A stretch of 64,000 nt of DNA from contig OZ316891.1 of NCBI GenBank assembly GCA_973895155.1, positions 26,908,001 through 26,972,000 on the forward strand. Direction: 5' to 3'. Source of the stretch: Marsupella aquatica. Taxonomy: Eukaryota; Marchantiophyta. The notes below the pieces were generated by a model. The model ran no database searches and was not told the origin of the DNA. It saw only the letters and a program-made list of their open reading frames with translations. The position numbers were made by a program, and so were the translations under genes. Of the stretch, positions 49,484 to 61,709 are shown piece by piece. The number at the start of each line of letters is the position of its first letter. Positions within the stretch are counted from its first letter, which is position 1.

Positions 49484-50724
49484 TCCCGAGCAAAGTGAGG
49501 GCTCGAACTAAGAAAATCGTTGTCCGCCCGTCGGCAGGGAGAAATCGCACGGGACAGAGGAAGAAACTCGGCGAGAGATTTTTTATTTTTTTTGCAATTG
49601 CTAGTTAAACCATGACACCGGGGGTCCCGATTGCCGCAGAGCGTTCAAGTGAACTGCAGGGGTTATCAATGCAGAAATTTTAGTCCGTCAAATGCAAAAG
49701 ATCGCTGCATGCTCGAAAACCCCGTGCACAGACAGAGGGTTTGTAAAGCCTGGATTTCTGTGCTGAGCTTCGACAAAATGCGTAAACCAATTGTAGGAGA
49801 AACGAAAACGAGACAGACTGCCAGTAAAGCTAAGATTTCGTTGCGGGAGCTACAGAAAATATCCTTCGATCTATTTGCGAGCGACTTGAACTAGACACAG
49901 TGTTAGTAGAGCGAAGATTTCTTTGGCGGCAGCTCGAAAAATAATAATTTCAACCTAGTTGCTTGAACGAACGAGACAGAGTGTGAATTAACAGAGCTAA
50001 GAAGATGGCTCTAGCAAAATGCTCCAACCTGCTGTAGTTGCGATCGAATTGACGCATCAAACGAGCGCTCCCTCCCGAAGACACAGTACGAGAACGAGAG
50101 AGCACGACGAGGGGTAATGCTCTGCACCACCACGACAACGAGGGCAACCATCGCTACTGCACACATTCGCGATCTCGGCCCCTACTAAACTACAGTTAAC
50201 AGTACTATAATTAAGTACACCGTTCACTAGGGCGTCTCTCTGCCCCTACTAAACTACAGTAACTGTACTGTAAGTAAGTACACCTTGAGGTCCAACGAAC
50301 TAAAAAAAATTGCATGCCCCATAACATCAAACATCATTACTGTAATTACATTTTGAGGTCCAATCAACTAAAAATCTTTGCATGTCCCACAACATCAAAA
50401 AAAAATTCACACTCACCAAAAAAAATTCACACTCAGGACATATGGGTCAGATTTTGTTTGAAAATGAATAGGTTTGTAATCATCACACACTAGCCCAATT
50501 ACCCATTCCTCAAACGTAAATAGATATGAAGAAAAACAATCATGTGTAATAACATTTCTATGTTATTTGAGTTAATCTTTGTTATTTCAGTTTTGTCTTT
50601 ATTTGGAATCAATATAATTTTTGTCCATCCTCATTTATACTTTTTTAATTGAGACTCATGATAACTTTTGTCTGTATTAAGGGTTAAAGGGGTTACGGTC
50701 TAGAGGTTTCACTCTAGATCCTAG
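49484..50724. other. mS35 gene upstream region and gene-free DNA
   Basis: This is promoter-side DNA of the mS35-like gene. The words 'cgagacagactg', 'cta.ctaaactacagt.aac' and 'gtaagtacac' recur in 49800-50290, showing small duplications. A duplicated 'aaaaaaattcacactca' lies near 50400-50435. No gene is seen. Confidence 0.5.
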
Positions 50725-50852
50725 GCCCTTAAGAGTAGACTTTGTTTGCGCTTTTATAATAAGATTTGCCTATCTGTGTAATTGTGGTGCCCTTAAGAGT
50801 AGACTTTGTTTGCGCTTTTATAATAAGATTTGCCTATCTGTGTAATTGTGGT
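50725..50852. repeat. Near-perfect 64-bp tandem duplication
   Basis: Copies begin 'gcccttaagagtagactttg' at 50725 and 50789 and look identical, so the event is recent. Confidence 0.95.
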
Positions 50853-50914
50853 GCACATCCTTCTTGGTTGATATCACTCTGGTAAATGCATACTCCCCCA
50901 TATGAAAGCAAGAT

Positions 50915-51121
50915 TTCTAGTGAGCCAAGTAGGGTAAGGTTTTTGATAACAATAATTCATCTGTTCTATGAATTTTTAGGTAGTCCATAAATAGTATTAC
51001 CAAAACTTTTTAAGCTGTTTTTCTAGTGGGCCAAGTAGGGTAAGGTTTTTTTTATAACAATAATTCATCTGTTCTCTAATTTTCTAGGTAGTCCATAAAT
51101 ACTATTACCAATACTTTTGAG
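50915..51121. repeat. 106-bp tandem duplication
   Basis: Copies begin 'ttctagtg(a/g)gccaagtagg' at 50915 and 51021 and share 'ataacaataattcatctgtt' and 'taggtagtccataaata'. They lie directly after the 64-bp duplication. Confidence 0.9.
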
Positions 51122-52766
51122 GTGAGAGGTTTCCACTCCCAAATTAGTATAGATTCCAATCCAGGTGATGTGGCGTTTCCAGGCCTGTTTCTAGTGGTCC
51201 TCTACTTTGTCTCTTGTGAGCAGAGTATGGGACCTCTCTTGGGCCTGCAAACTGAATTGCAGCTTGGACAGATCATTGCAACCACATGGACTGCTTCAAA
51301 ACATTATTTTTCTCAGATAGTACCTTTTAGTACAATTATGCTCACATTTTTCAGTGTTAAATCATGCTTGGTCCATTGGAATCCTAAGGTTAAACATTGT
51401 GGTCTATTCAAGCATCAGCTTTCTAAATTTGTTGGACCAACATTTTTATGAGAGGCAAAATTTCACCAAATTCCACAACAATTTTTTGCCACATACATGG
51501 CTAAATTGTGCCCAAATCTGAAACTGCAGGTCTGGGCTTAACCACACTACAGTACCTCCTCCAATTACTCTTTGTTAGCCAAAAACAGAATATGTTATGT
51601 GTCTCAGTATTCCTTTTGTTCTTCATATGTGGCAAAGAGGTGGATGTCCAATGGTTTTCTTCCTAAAAAAATCTTCCTATTGCTTTTCTTTCCATGGCCA
51701 AATAGGTTGATGCTCCATTGTTTTCCTTTCTAGAGAACTTCAGTTGGTGTTAGTTGTGCTATGTGCTTGGAACATACAAGAAAATTTTAAGTCCATAGGA
51801 ACATACAAGAGAGTTTTACTGAACTCTAGGTTCATCAATCATATAGAGTCTCTCCAGACTAAGCTTTTCATTTCTCTCTAGTGGCTCTGTAACAATGAAC
51901 CTAAGTTCCTAAGTGAGTCTGAACTCCATTCAAAGACCATAGATAGCTTTCTGACCAACATTCCGATACCAATGTCTACATCTGAGGGCACTATACACAG
52001 GGTGAGACTAGAGGTGAAAGTCAGAAATGTTGCTAATGTCATCATAAGTTATGCTTCTAGTGAGACATGACAGTTTAGGGTGGTGTTGGTATGAAATAGG
52101 AGACCAGTTACTTTCACTTTTCTCACATTTTTGTATCTACTCACCAGAGCTATGCCAGGCACTTCAGTTTGGGGATAGTTAGGCTTTGGGCCTTTCATTT
52201 TGTGTCCTTGGTAGTTCTTGTGTTGGCCTTTGGCCTAGGCCCTATTGCCTCCCTTGATTGGGTCTTTTGCCCGAGGGGTCTTTTGCGTGAGGGAACATGT
52301 CTCCCAATTGGGCACCTTTTGTTTTTTGCAGTTTATGATATACTCACTTTCACTTTCTCACATTTTAGTGTTTTGGGAGAACTCGCAATTCAAGCGAAAA
52401 CATGTTTCCGTCTCCAGTTTTCACCCAGACTTTACGGAAACCTCTAATAAGTAATCTCCAAAAAGGCGGTTCACGAAGTTGCAAGGAAAACGTTGAACAA
52501 GCGATTCGTTGTTGTGGGCCGATTCTGCCGCGCTAGAGAAGCAAACGACTGGTCTGGTGATGACGGAGCCGATGTTGATTATGGTCGAGGTCCGCCGTGC
52601 TGAGCTCTGTTGCCGTTTTGTCCCAATTAAGGTGGATTGAGATACTTGATTGCCCAGGTTCTGAAAAGCCGTGCAGGGTTGAAATTAGGAGAAGAGTTCA
52701 TTCCTTGGAACGATGGATTGAGCGAGGTCCAGTCCATAGGTGTTTGGAGGGGACAGGAGGACGGAG
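51122..52766. other. Gene-free interval and SKIP24-like upstream region
   Basis: Plus-strand open frames at 51122-51451 and 52169-52454 have no recognisable motif and are AT-rich. 52440-52766 is the probable promoter and 5' leader of the F-box gene. Confidence 0.45.
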
Positions 52767-55344
52767 ATGGCCACGCTTCCGGAGGAGCTCTGGGTTCAAA
52801 TTCTGCAGACGGGGCTACAGCGTGCGCAACTTCAGTACCGGGACCTGTGCGCCTTTGCCATTGTTTCCAGGCAGTTGAAGCGCATCTGTGAACTGGATGT
52901 TGTGTGGAAGCAGCTTTTGGCGCAGAATTTCCCAGAGCCTTCTTGGCCTAGCAGTACCTCTGCCGCTGCTGATGGTTCCCTTCGAAGGCTGGGTTCATTC
53001 GCTGCTTGTAAGAAGCTGTACAGAACTAGGTACCGTAATTGCTGCTACCTACCTTTCCTCTTTGGGTTGCTACTCGTTAGTTGGAGATGGGTAGATGGTT
53101 GGACTGGGGCTCAGGAACAACGTTTGATACGTTTGCTTTTTTCTAATTTCGGCTCTAACAAGCAGGTATCTAATTTGATTCTCCTTAATCCCTGGATTGA
53201 TGTTTTTTTGTAATTTGTGAGGAGGAAACACTTGGTTCATATGTATGAGACAGTTTTCCCACGATAGCAATGTCTCGCTAGCCCTCGGTAGATTCTATTT
53301 ACTTCCCTTCTCCACTTCTCAGGGATAATCCTGAATTTCAAGGTTCGTGGTGGAAAGTTTTATTGATTTAGATTGGCGATTTTTTTTTGGTTTGCGTATT
53401 TTACTCCCTGTTTTTGCCAAGTGTACATTCTGCCGTAAGGCTGAAAAATCGTCTGCATTCAATCAGGACGGTTAAAACCACTTTTTCAGTTTGAATTAGG
53501 TTTTACGTGCCGACTGACAAGTTGGATAAGTATATACGAAATGCAACTGGTCAGGTTGGACTCATGGATGTGACGGTGCAATTCTGTGATTTAATTTGAA
53601 GTTTTTGGTCTGGCCTAAGTCATTTTCATATTGTATTCATTCATCTCGTGATACCATGAGGAAGAGGTCCAAACTTCTATAGTTTTGTAAACGAGGTTGA
53701 GAAATTCTACTCCACCACCGGGTTCAAGTTTGAGGGATGAAGCCTTGACTCCATATAGGAGGCAATATTTTGATCAGTTCGGAAATTTCGATTTACTAGG
53801 TCAAGGATCTGTTCTGTTGAAAGAAACAAGTTATTTTAACTCGTGATGAATGTTCGTCTCAAGTACTTCGTCTAAAGTAATGGCTTGCAAAAGACGTTTT
53901 CCAAGTTTAAGGAGCTCAAGTTTTTTAAGGCTTTGGGTCCTTTTTGGCATTTGAAGGTCTTGAACTTGCCAAAACCAGAAAATAGGACCTTCTTTGACGG
54001 TCGCTGGCAGATTGTATTTTCGACGAAATGTAAACAAGGTTCGTCTTGAGTTAGATGTGTCTCGAGGTGACGCCAAAAGTCTTGTCTTACAGGGTTAGAA
54101 TCGTAAAAGACCTCGGAGGGGGTATCGCAGACAGCTTTCCTTGTTTTTGCAAATTGTTTGATGGTTTTCTGATTGTCGTTTCTGTTTGCCCAAGGTATGA
54201 GAAAGTCAAAGAGAAGAAGACAGCTGCTCATAAGAGGCAGGTGCTTAGAGTGACTAGTGCCTTGAATGTGCTGCAACGAGAAAGCCAGATTTTGCAGAAA
54301 ATTCTGCGAACTGAACGGACTAAATTAGTTTCCTCCCAGGTGGAGCTGGAGAATCTGGAACGCGCGAGGTATTTTTTCTTTCTTCAGAATGTTCTTTTCC
54401 CTTAATTAAGATTCTGGCAGGTTGATCATGGGGTTGATGAGGAGATTTGTATAAATGAAATTGTACTCCGAGGTTTCTCGCCTTGCACAATGTTTTGAGG
54501 GTATGAATCCGCTTAGCTGCGTTTGGACAGTGCTAGCAGGTCAACTTGTAGTAAGCTGTTAATTGATTCCTGCACATATTATAGAATCAATCGTCCTTAT
54601 CCTTATCGTGATGAACGGAAATTTTGAGTCCCCCTACTTCTGTCCATGTTTCGTTCTGAATGGCTGCTTTTTGGTTCATCAGTCGAACATCGGTTGCCTT
54701 GCAAATATGGCAACCGCAAGCTGTGGCCACACGGCATGAGCAGGTGGTGCTGCAGGTTCCTGTGGACATCGCAGCTCGGAAAAACAGTCTCTGCATTGAA
54801 GTTCAAGTTTGTAAATCACGCATGCACTGTGTGGAGAATACCTTGGTAAGATTCTTGCATTTCGTGTCTACTTTGAAATATTACCCGAGATAGCTTAGGG
54901 GTGTCGTGCCTTGATGTAATGTATCTCAGTCAGATGGGTTGTATGCTTTTAAATGGCTGAGAACATTGTTAGCAAAGTTTGCTTCTCACTCCGATTTTCT
55001 GTAAGGAAAGCTTTTCGTGAGGTTTGAGTTTGAGTGGTAACGTAGGTGCAATTTGAAAGAGTCTGTGCTTAGAAGTAGATGCCGATGTGCTGACCTGAGA
55101 CAGATAACAGATATCTTATATTCTTACAATGAAGACGCTGACGTGCACCTGTTGTGTTTGACAGAAGTCCCATAAAGCGACAATTGAGGTAAGGAAAAAG
55201 GAATTGGAAGCTTTGACGTATAATCCAACTTTGGATTTTACAACGAACAAGGACGTTTTGGGGAAGAAGGTTGGGAAAAGGAGAAAGTCAGTGAATATAG
55301 ATTCACAGCTGGGTTCTGTTATCACTAGCAATTTAGATTATTAG
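52767..55344 (+). CDS. SKIP24: F-box protein, SKIP24-like
   Basis: Four exons join in phase: 52767-53029, 54195-54368, 54683-54845 and 55165-55344, giving 259 residues. The N-terminus MATLPEELWVQILQTGLQ, with DLCAFAIVSRQLKRICELD and VWKQLL, is an F-box that would bind SKP1/ASK in an SCF ubiquitin ligase. The following exons give a charged coiled-coil region (EKKTAAHKRQVLRV, ILRTERTKLVSSQVELENLE). Next is SVALQIWQPQAV, very close to SVALNVWQPEVV in Arabidopsis SKIP24, then an RKKELEALTYNPTLD tail with a basic KKVGKRRKS. The substrate is unknown to me. Intron 1 is 1.17 kb. The ATG at 52767 begins the F-box directly and is preferred over upstream non-ATG extensions. The stop lies about 215 bp from the end of the opposing gene. 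Confidence 0.85.
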
Positions 55345-55558
55345 GGCCGTAAAGAGTACATTCGAAGTTTCATTTTTTCCGTGCGGATAAATACCTACCT
55401 GTGCTATAAACGATCTGTGAGAAATCTCACAAGCCTTAGCTTGTCAGTAGAAAATTTCTACGGGGCCAACCTTCTTTGAACAAAGTACATAAAAGCATTT
55501 ACAAGCGCATGTGTCAAAAAACATATCACAAATCTTAGCAATTTCCTTACAACGGTTC

Positions 55559-56924
55559 CTACTTTCGTTTTGTTTTAATGCCTTTTACTACCCTCTTCTC
55601 TTCATGAGCCACGCCTTCCTTCTTCTCTTCACTAGAGGTGGGATTCTTCTTTGAGGTGTGTTTCTTCTTCTCTTCTTGTGCTGCAGCTTTCTTTTTCTCT
55701 TCTTGAGCTCCAACTTTCTTCTTCGCTTCTTGAGCTACAGCTTTCTTCTTCTCCTGATGATCAACCGGGTTCTTCTTCTTATCAACACTCTCAATCTTCC
55801 TTGTTACTTGCTGACCCTCGCTCTTATTTCCTACCTGAGGCACGCGCTTTACCTTTTCCTTCTGGTCACCTGTTGGTTTTTGATCCTGTTCTTCAAAACG
55901 TGATGGTATCGATGATGTGGACGGCCCTCCTATTGACCCCCGTTCCATCTCTTTCTGGTATTCCATTGCACTCCCAGGATTGTACTGTTCATATTGAAGA
56001 CTTGCACGGTCTCGAAACCAAGGCTGGGAAAAACTACCTATACGGTGCCTATCCCTCAACTTCAAGGCCAAAGTCCCAAGGGAGGCAGGTAGAGTTGAGG
56101 AAGGTGCTGAAGGCCCAGCCGTAGTATTTACAGTCTGCTTATTCTTATGTGCAAGTTCCTCGTGTCTTGCAACTCCAAGTTTTATCCAGAAGCGGGCAAT
56201 TGCTTCCAATAACAATCCAAACTCTATCTCTAGTAGGGACGGCTTGTATATTGCGTAGACATTGGACTTTCGTTTCATCCAATTCTTCAGGAAATTGTCG
56301 GGATTGCTTTCTGTTTCGCCCTGGGCAGGAGATCAATCAGAGCACCATTAACAAGTCAGGAATAGCATTGTCTTCATTACAAATTTTGCTGTACCATAAC
56401 TATATCTAGCAATCTGCTAATATCAGGATCTGTCCAACGTGTAAACTTTTCCGGTTTTCCTTGAGTTTAATTTCCTCTATTCTTCACGGATCCACGTCTT
56501 ATACTCCTAGTATTCTTATACACCTAGTATATCTTTCCTGAGTAATTTGAGCAACACTTACTGGAGAAGCACGCTGGTCATTTTGGAGAGTAGTGTTCGC
56601 CAACAACACGTGTGCCAGTGCACTGTAGAGGCGGCGAATCAGTTTTGGTTGTACAGGAACCATCTGCTCGACAGCATCAAGTCCCACCAGCCAATTTAGG
56701 CTCAATATGTTATTTTGTCCTGGTGGACTTTCATGCAGGTGTTTTCTAGACGGTGCCTAACCAACTTTATCAACTCAAGGTTAAAATAATCCGAAGATAA
56801 TGTATACTGGTGCGCCTAACCAACTTTATCAACTCAATGTTAAAATAATCCGAAGATAATGTATACTGGTGCGCCTAACCAACTTTATCAACTTAATGTT
56901 AAAATAATCCGAAGATAATGGTTC

Positions 56925-56965
<41 letters not shown>

Positions 56966-59047
56966 AAACATCCAGCAGACCAGGCATTGAAGGCTTGCGA
57001 AGGAGCATTGGTCACACTTCGAGAGTTCATCAATTGCCGACTCTATGTCCCCCCTCCCAAGTGCTGTTGTGAGAATTGGGTCAGGCACTATTGGCTCCTA
57101 CAGTAATCACACAGATCAGGACAATTTATGTTCAAAGAAATGCTGTAGGTGTCAGATACGCAAAATTGAGAGAGGGTCTTAAGAAAATGTGAGGATGCCA
57201 TACTGTCTAAACCACTTTGAAAAGCACTCTTTGTTTCCGCCGGAGGAAGTTGTGCCTAGAGCATCTTCATTATTTAGTTGATGAGGTCTTGCTCGCTTTT
57301 AGCCCTATCTAGCTAAGTGAACTTATTTGTTGTGCGCTAGTTTGTATCAATGTTACTCAGCATTGACAAGTTAGACATTTCTACTGTGCACAATTCCTTA
57401 TGGATCGAAAATGCTGCTTGTTAAAGCTAGGAGTACAGTCACGCAAAATAATATTCTAGAAAGCTGTTGTTTTCCTTTGCTCAAATTTCTCTCCTATGCC
57501 CTCCCGTGGTCACTGGATTTGAACGGATTCAACTGAAATTTGTCTTTTCCCCGTGCTTATCTGCCGACTGCATCTATTGGTGTAGCTTTCCTGTCCACGA
57601 GGCATCAACGGGGAAGTGTTGCCCACTTGATTTCATTTTGTGCAGCTTGACATAGGGTACGAGAGGTGTGACATTAGGTGCAAGAGGGCTTGAACAAGGA
57701 GCCTGAAGCTAGTGGCATTCTTATGCATGTGAAGGAAGGGACAAGGAGGATATAACAATGGTTGGACCTGCAGTTGATATAGCCATTCAAGCAAGAGATG
57801 GCAGAGCACGGATGTCTCAAGCTCCTCAACTCCACTCCAATCCCCAGTGTTGATCCTTACCTGTCATACATGCACCCATTTATTGTATCTTGGGGTAACT
57901 TTGCCAGTAGCTGTTGGATCACCCGTATAACTAGAACATAAACCAAGACACATGTGGTTCAAATCATTTGGTTTGTAAATCATAAATATAGTGTATTTGT
58001 CCATGTTTGATGTATGGATCGCATTTTAATTTGTGATTCAAATCATTTGGTTTGTAAATCATAAATATAGTATATTTGTCCATGTTTGATGTATGGATCC
58101 CATTTTAACTTGTGTTTCAAATCATTTGGTTTGTACATCATAAATATAGTATATTTGTCTATGTTTGATGTATGGATCACATTTTAACTTGACGTAAATT
58201 TAACGTACTGTGATCAAGTGTCATACTGTCAAATTGTATATATTACTTGATGTAGATTTAACATAGGGTGATCAATTGTCATGCTGCCAAATTGTATATA
58301 TTACGAGTGATCAAGAGAATATGTCATTTCATCTGCCAACGATTTAAAGAGTCTCGGAGGACATAGAACTGCATACTTTAGCTCTTTGCACAGGCTCATC
58401 ATCTATTGAGAGATTGAGGACTGTTGTAAATGCTGTCATGAATATCATAGCAATTTGTTCTCTCTTGTCACGATCAAATTCGGTTCTCCTCATGAGATCC
58501 CTGGTTAACCAATCAAGAATCTGGGCAGCATGTGGGAACATCATTCATCAGTCAATGGATCCGTGTGTGCCAGGAGATAAATGTTTCCTAGATTTATGAC
58601 ATGAAACTCTCGACTGTGAATATGACTGGCTTAATGAAGTCGAACGAATGGATGGAGCGGCGACTAATACGGATGGCTTTCTTTCGAGCTCTCTTAATGC
58701 AAACTTGCCATTGTCAAACTAGCTATTGAAGGTGAACGATAGAGAGCATTTCATATCGCGACACTGGGGACAATATCATCAGTGAGGAAGACCTTTGGTA
58801 CAAATTGCAGGGACTGTTTCTCTGCTCCATAGAGTAGTTCATTTTGCCGGACCATGCTTTCAACAAGAGTTGGGTATGACTTAGTCCCTCCATGGGTCAA
58901 GTTTTTCCTCCGTTCCTCAGGTGGTACAAATACAACTTTCAGACTGCGAATATAGAGGTGGAATTTCTTCACAAGTTGCTCTTGAGATTTTGTCTTAAAA
59001 GTCCCAGGCCTGTAGTAAGAAAGCACTCCATCAAAAAGATGATAGAG
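55559..59047 (-). CDS. Unrecognised multi-exon protein with Lys-rich C-terminal tail (partial)
   Basis: Five consecutive exons keep phase 0: 59047-58763 (LYHLFDGVLSYYRPGTFK...), 58520-58377 (ILDWLTRDLMRRTEFDRD...), 57097-56963 (EPIVPDPILTTALGRGD...), 56756-56562 (...LNWLVGLDAVEQMVP...) and 56320-55559 (GETESNPDNFLKNWMKRK... to stop). They encode about 507 residues. The first four and the start of the fifth are Leu-rich and look alpha-helical, perhaps a helical-repeat scaffold. The last about 110 residues are low complexity with repeated AQEEKKKAAAQEEKKK, a likely basic nuclear or nucleic-acid-binding tail. I do not recognise the family. The first join is less certain (donor GTCGCG). More 5' exons are expected; a 26-nt candidate lies at 59193-59218. 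Confidence 0.6.
56757..56925. repeat. 59-bp tandem array inside an intron of the unknown gene
   Basis: Three units begin 'ccaactttatcaact(c/t)aa' at 56761, 56820 and 56879. On the gene strand each unit ends in 'gttggttag', and the last one supplies the 3' splice site used in my model (exon from 56756). Confidence 0.9.
56928..56960. repeat. (GA)n microsatellite
   Basis: About 16 GA units. On the gene strand this is a CT run directly after the 5' splice site of the same intron. Confidence 0.95.
57958..58194. repeat. 79-bp tandem array, three units
   Basis: Units begin 'ttcaaatcatttggtttgta' at 57958, 58037 and 58116, and carry 'atatttgtccatgtttgatg'. Differences between copies are few. The array lies in the roughly 1.28-kb intron of the unknown gene. 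Confidence 0.95.
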
Positions 59048-61017
59048 CTGGGGTCGAAGCTACTTTATTGAATAGGGAAAATAGTGGTTATCAATAGCGA
59101 GCTCTGAAATGGGCAATCCACATGGAGCAAACGATTAGAAGCTTCTCTGCCAGATCTCTATGAATGTAGACGGAAAAGCTCCGTCCTCTTACCGGTCCGT
59201 GCGAACTGCTTGTATTGCCTGTAAAAACAACACAACGTTATGATGAACCGCATGCCCGCAACAATCAATTTCAATCGCATTTTCTAATCCATTATGTTTG
59301 CGACATCCTATTTAATGTCTTGGACTGCTGGAATCACTGGATTGATGTTGACATGCTGTGCCATGAACAGGTGGAGGACAATGTTCTGGGCAATAAATGC
59401 AATCAAGTACTATCGCTTCGCTTTCTTTCAATAATTTAAAGTTCCCTTCTTTGGAGGTAGGATTTTCCGAAGGGACTGTACCCCTATTGGAGTATCATAT
59501 GACCCAGAGTATAAAAAGAAGCAGGCGACGACAAGTCCCGTGCGACCTGAAAATCACATCCACAACTCCTACGCTTTCTGTTATAAACAACAATGGCTGG
59601 AAACGCATTCTGTTTATACATCGCTGCAATAATTGCTTTGAACAGAAAGATAAAAACAATTGCAGCAACAGCATTGACGATGAATTTAGAGATCATATGC
59701 AAAATTGTGGGCTGCAGCCTCTATTTCTATTATTTCAAAACAACACACAAAGACTTCGATTCTCTAAGTTCCTTCTCATAAAAGAATTCTTGAAACAAAA
59801 ATGCCGAAGGTCTCAACAGTGTGAAGGTAAGAAAATGATACACGATGGCTTTAAAGGGTGGGAAACGGGTGTAGATTAGGGCGGACGTGTGTTTGGCATG
59901 GATCCTTGTTTAAGTTTGGAAACCACCTGAAGTTGCCCTCTAGCCGTCCTACTAGACGCATCAAAAACTCACTTTTTACCTTAGTTTGAATTCCATTTAG
60001 AAATGAGTAACCCATAGGAAAAAGTAGATAGGCTCATAAATGCTGGCAAAGGCATATCATCTCACCGATTCCTGAATGGCAGTGAACTGCAACCTGCCCC
60101 CACCCCATCATCAAGTCCATGGGACCTGCCCATCAATCCTCGTGTCACTTTTGATTCTTGAAAAGTTCACATTTATTTCTTGAAAGCAATCATTTCATAC
60201 ATGTGAAGTAGAAACTCTGTTGCAAGTTATGATTTTTATCTGGGGAAATCTACCAACTTATGTCACTCAACGTGGGGGGATTACCTTCTCCCCTGCAGCG
60301 ATCTTGGAGTCCATGACATGACAAATAGATATCGCAAGTTTTGTATCCATGAACTCACTGCCTCTCCATGGAAAACTGAAGTAAACAACTGCACTTCAAG
60401 AAGCCAGGGTTAGATCCAGCACCATCTCTGCAAAAAACCACGACTTTCTTTCCAGCTCAATCAGACATATAGTCTTTCAGCCATCGACTCGTTATACTGG
60501 CCTAAATCGCAAGAGAGTGAACAAGTGACCGGTTATAGGAGTAGAAATTAGCAAGGTCTGAAAAACGTAATTAGTGCTCCCCCTTCATAACGCGATTGAT
60601 ATACTCATTCGCTTACATGACATTTCATAATGAATAAGGAACTGCAGAGGAGGAGCTAAATTGTTTTAGTAAGGGTTTTATAGAGGAGGAGCTTAACTGT
60701 TGTCCTGTGTGAATAATTCTGGGTTGTACGCAAACCCAGTCTCAGGAAGGACTCCGTCTCCACACCCAGCATGTTCACCCGGCTGTTGTAAATTGATAAT
60801 CGCTACAATATTTTGACTGTGAAACTGACCACGAAGCAATGCCCATCAGCAAGTTCTCCTCAGACCAACATATTGACCTAAGAGCTTCAAAACCTTATGA
60901 ACTGATCGGACGGCCTCTTATCATTCCCAAGCTCAGCATCACAATTTGTATGTTACTCATATCAGTCCTCTAGCACTGCAGGTTATTTCTAAATGCTCAG
61001 GGACCAGCTACACGAGA
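59048..61017. other. Interval upstream of the unknown gene's recognised exons
   Basis: Further 5' exons may lie here, but none could be fixed apart from the weak 26-nt candidate. Plus-strand frames (59397-59879) show no motif. 'aggaggagct(a/t)aa.tgtt' recurs near 60649 and 60682. Confidence 0.35.
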
Positions 61018-61022
61018 AGAAC

Positions 61023-61694
61023 CTGGTGAAGGAGATGATGATCTTTTATGATACGATCAGATGGGCGAGCACACGCCAATATGGAGTCGCCTATCCAATT
61101 TGAATGCAATCCAACTATGGCACCAGTTCCTTTCTGCTGAAGATAATTTTCACTGCGGCACTTATGGTTGGAACCGAACTCATGTAGGACGCATCTGAAA
61201 GAACCTCCAAATGAGTTGTATAGCGACACTGTGGCATTTTGCTGCACCACATCCACCAAGGAATTTGGCTTTAGAGAAGGTGTTGTACACATAATCCAAA
61301 TAAAAACGAGATGCCCGCATATGCCTGAAGGCAAATAAGGGATGCAGTTCTACAAATTTCCATCGTCACTTCAATATCTGCTCTCGTAATCAGCCTTGTT
61401 TGGTTCCTCTTTAAACCGATAGGAGATACTTTCTACGTGTTTCTCTCGTACATTTCAATGGATTTGAACTTCTACTCAGTAGATGGTGCACATTTTCAAT
61501 ACTTGGTATGTCCTGAATTTGTGAAGGGATTGGATGGCAACTTTATCGGCAGGCGGGGTCGGAAGGCAGTTCAAGACGTACCTGGGCAGCCCAGCTGTGG
61601 CGACGTCCCACGCCCCCATTCCCACTACGCTTAGAATGTCCAACTCCCATGATTCTCTAGCTTGAAACCAGAGGGCTTCATATGGGTTCGCCAT
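61023..61694 (-). other. Two exon-like stretches, unrecognised
   Basis: 61694-61582 reads MANPYEALWFQARESWELD... to AGLPR and ends at a good donor (GTACGT). It may be a first exon. A second frame ends at 61023 (...NSLVDVVQQNATVSLYNSFGG... to DHHLLHQ) before GTTCTT. Both look coding in composition. Their phases do not join directly, so either an exon is missing or they are unrelated. They could be the 5' part of the gene at 55559-59047. Confidence 0.3.
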
Positions 61695-61709
61695 CCTGAT
61701 CGGATGCAT

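Noticed and set aside
59193-59218. 26-nt micro-exon of the unknown gene
   Set aside because: It has a good acceptor and donor, but its more protein-like reading (AIQAVRTDR) does not match the phase of the next exon, so I left it out of the gene model.
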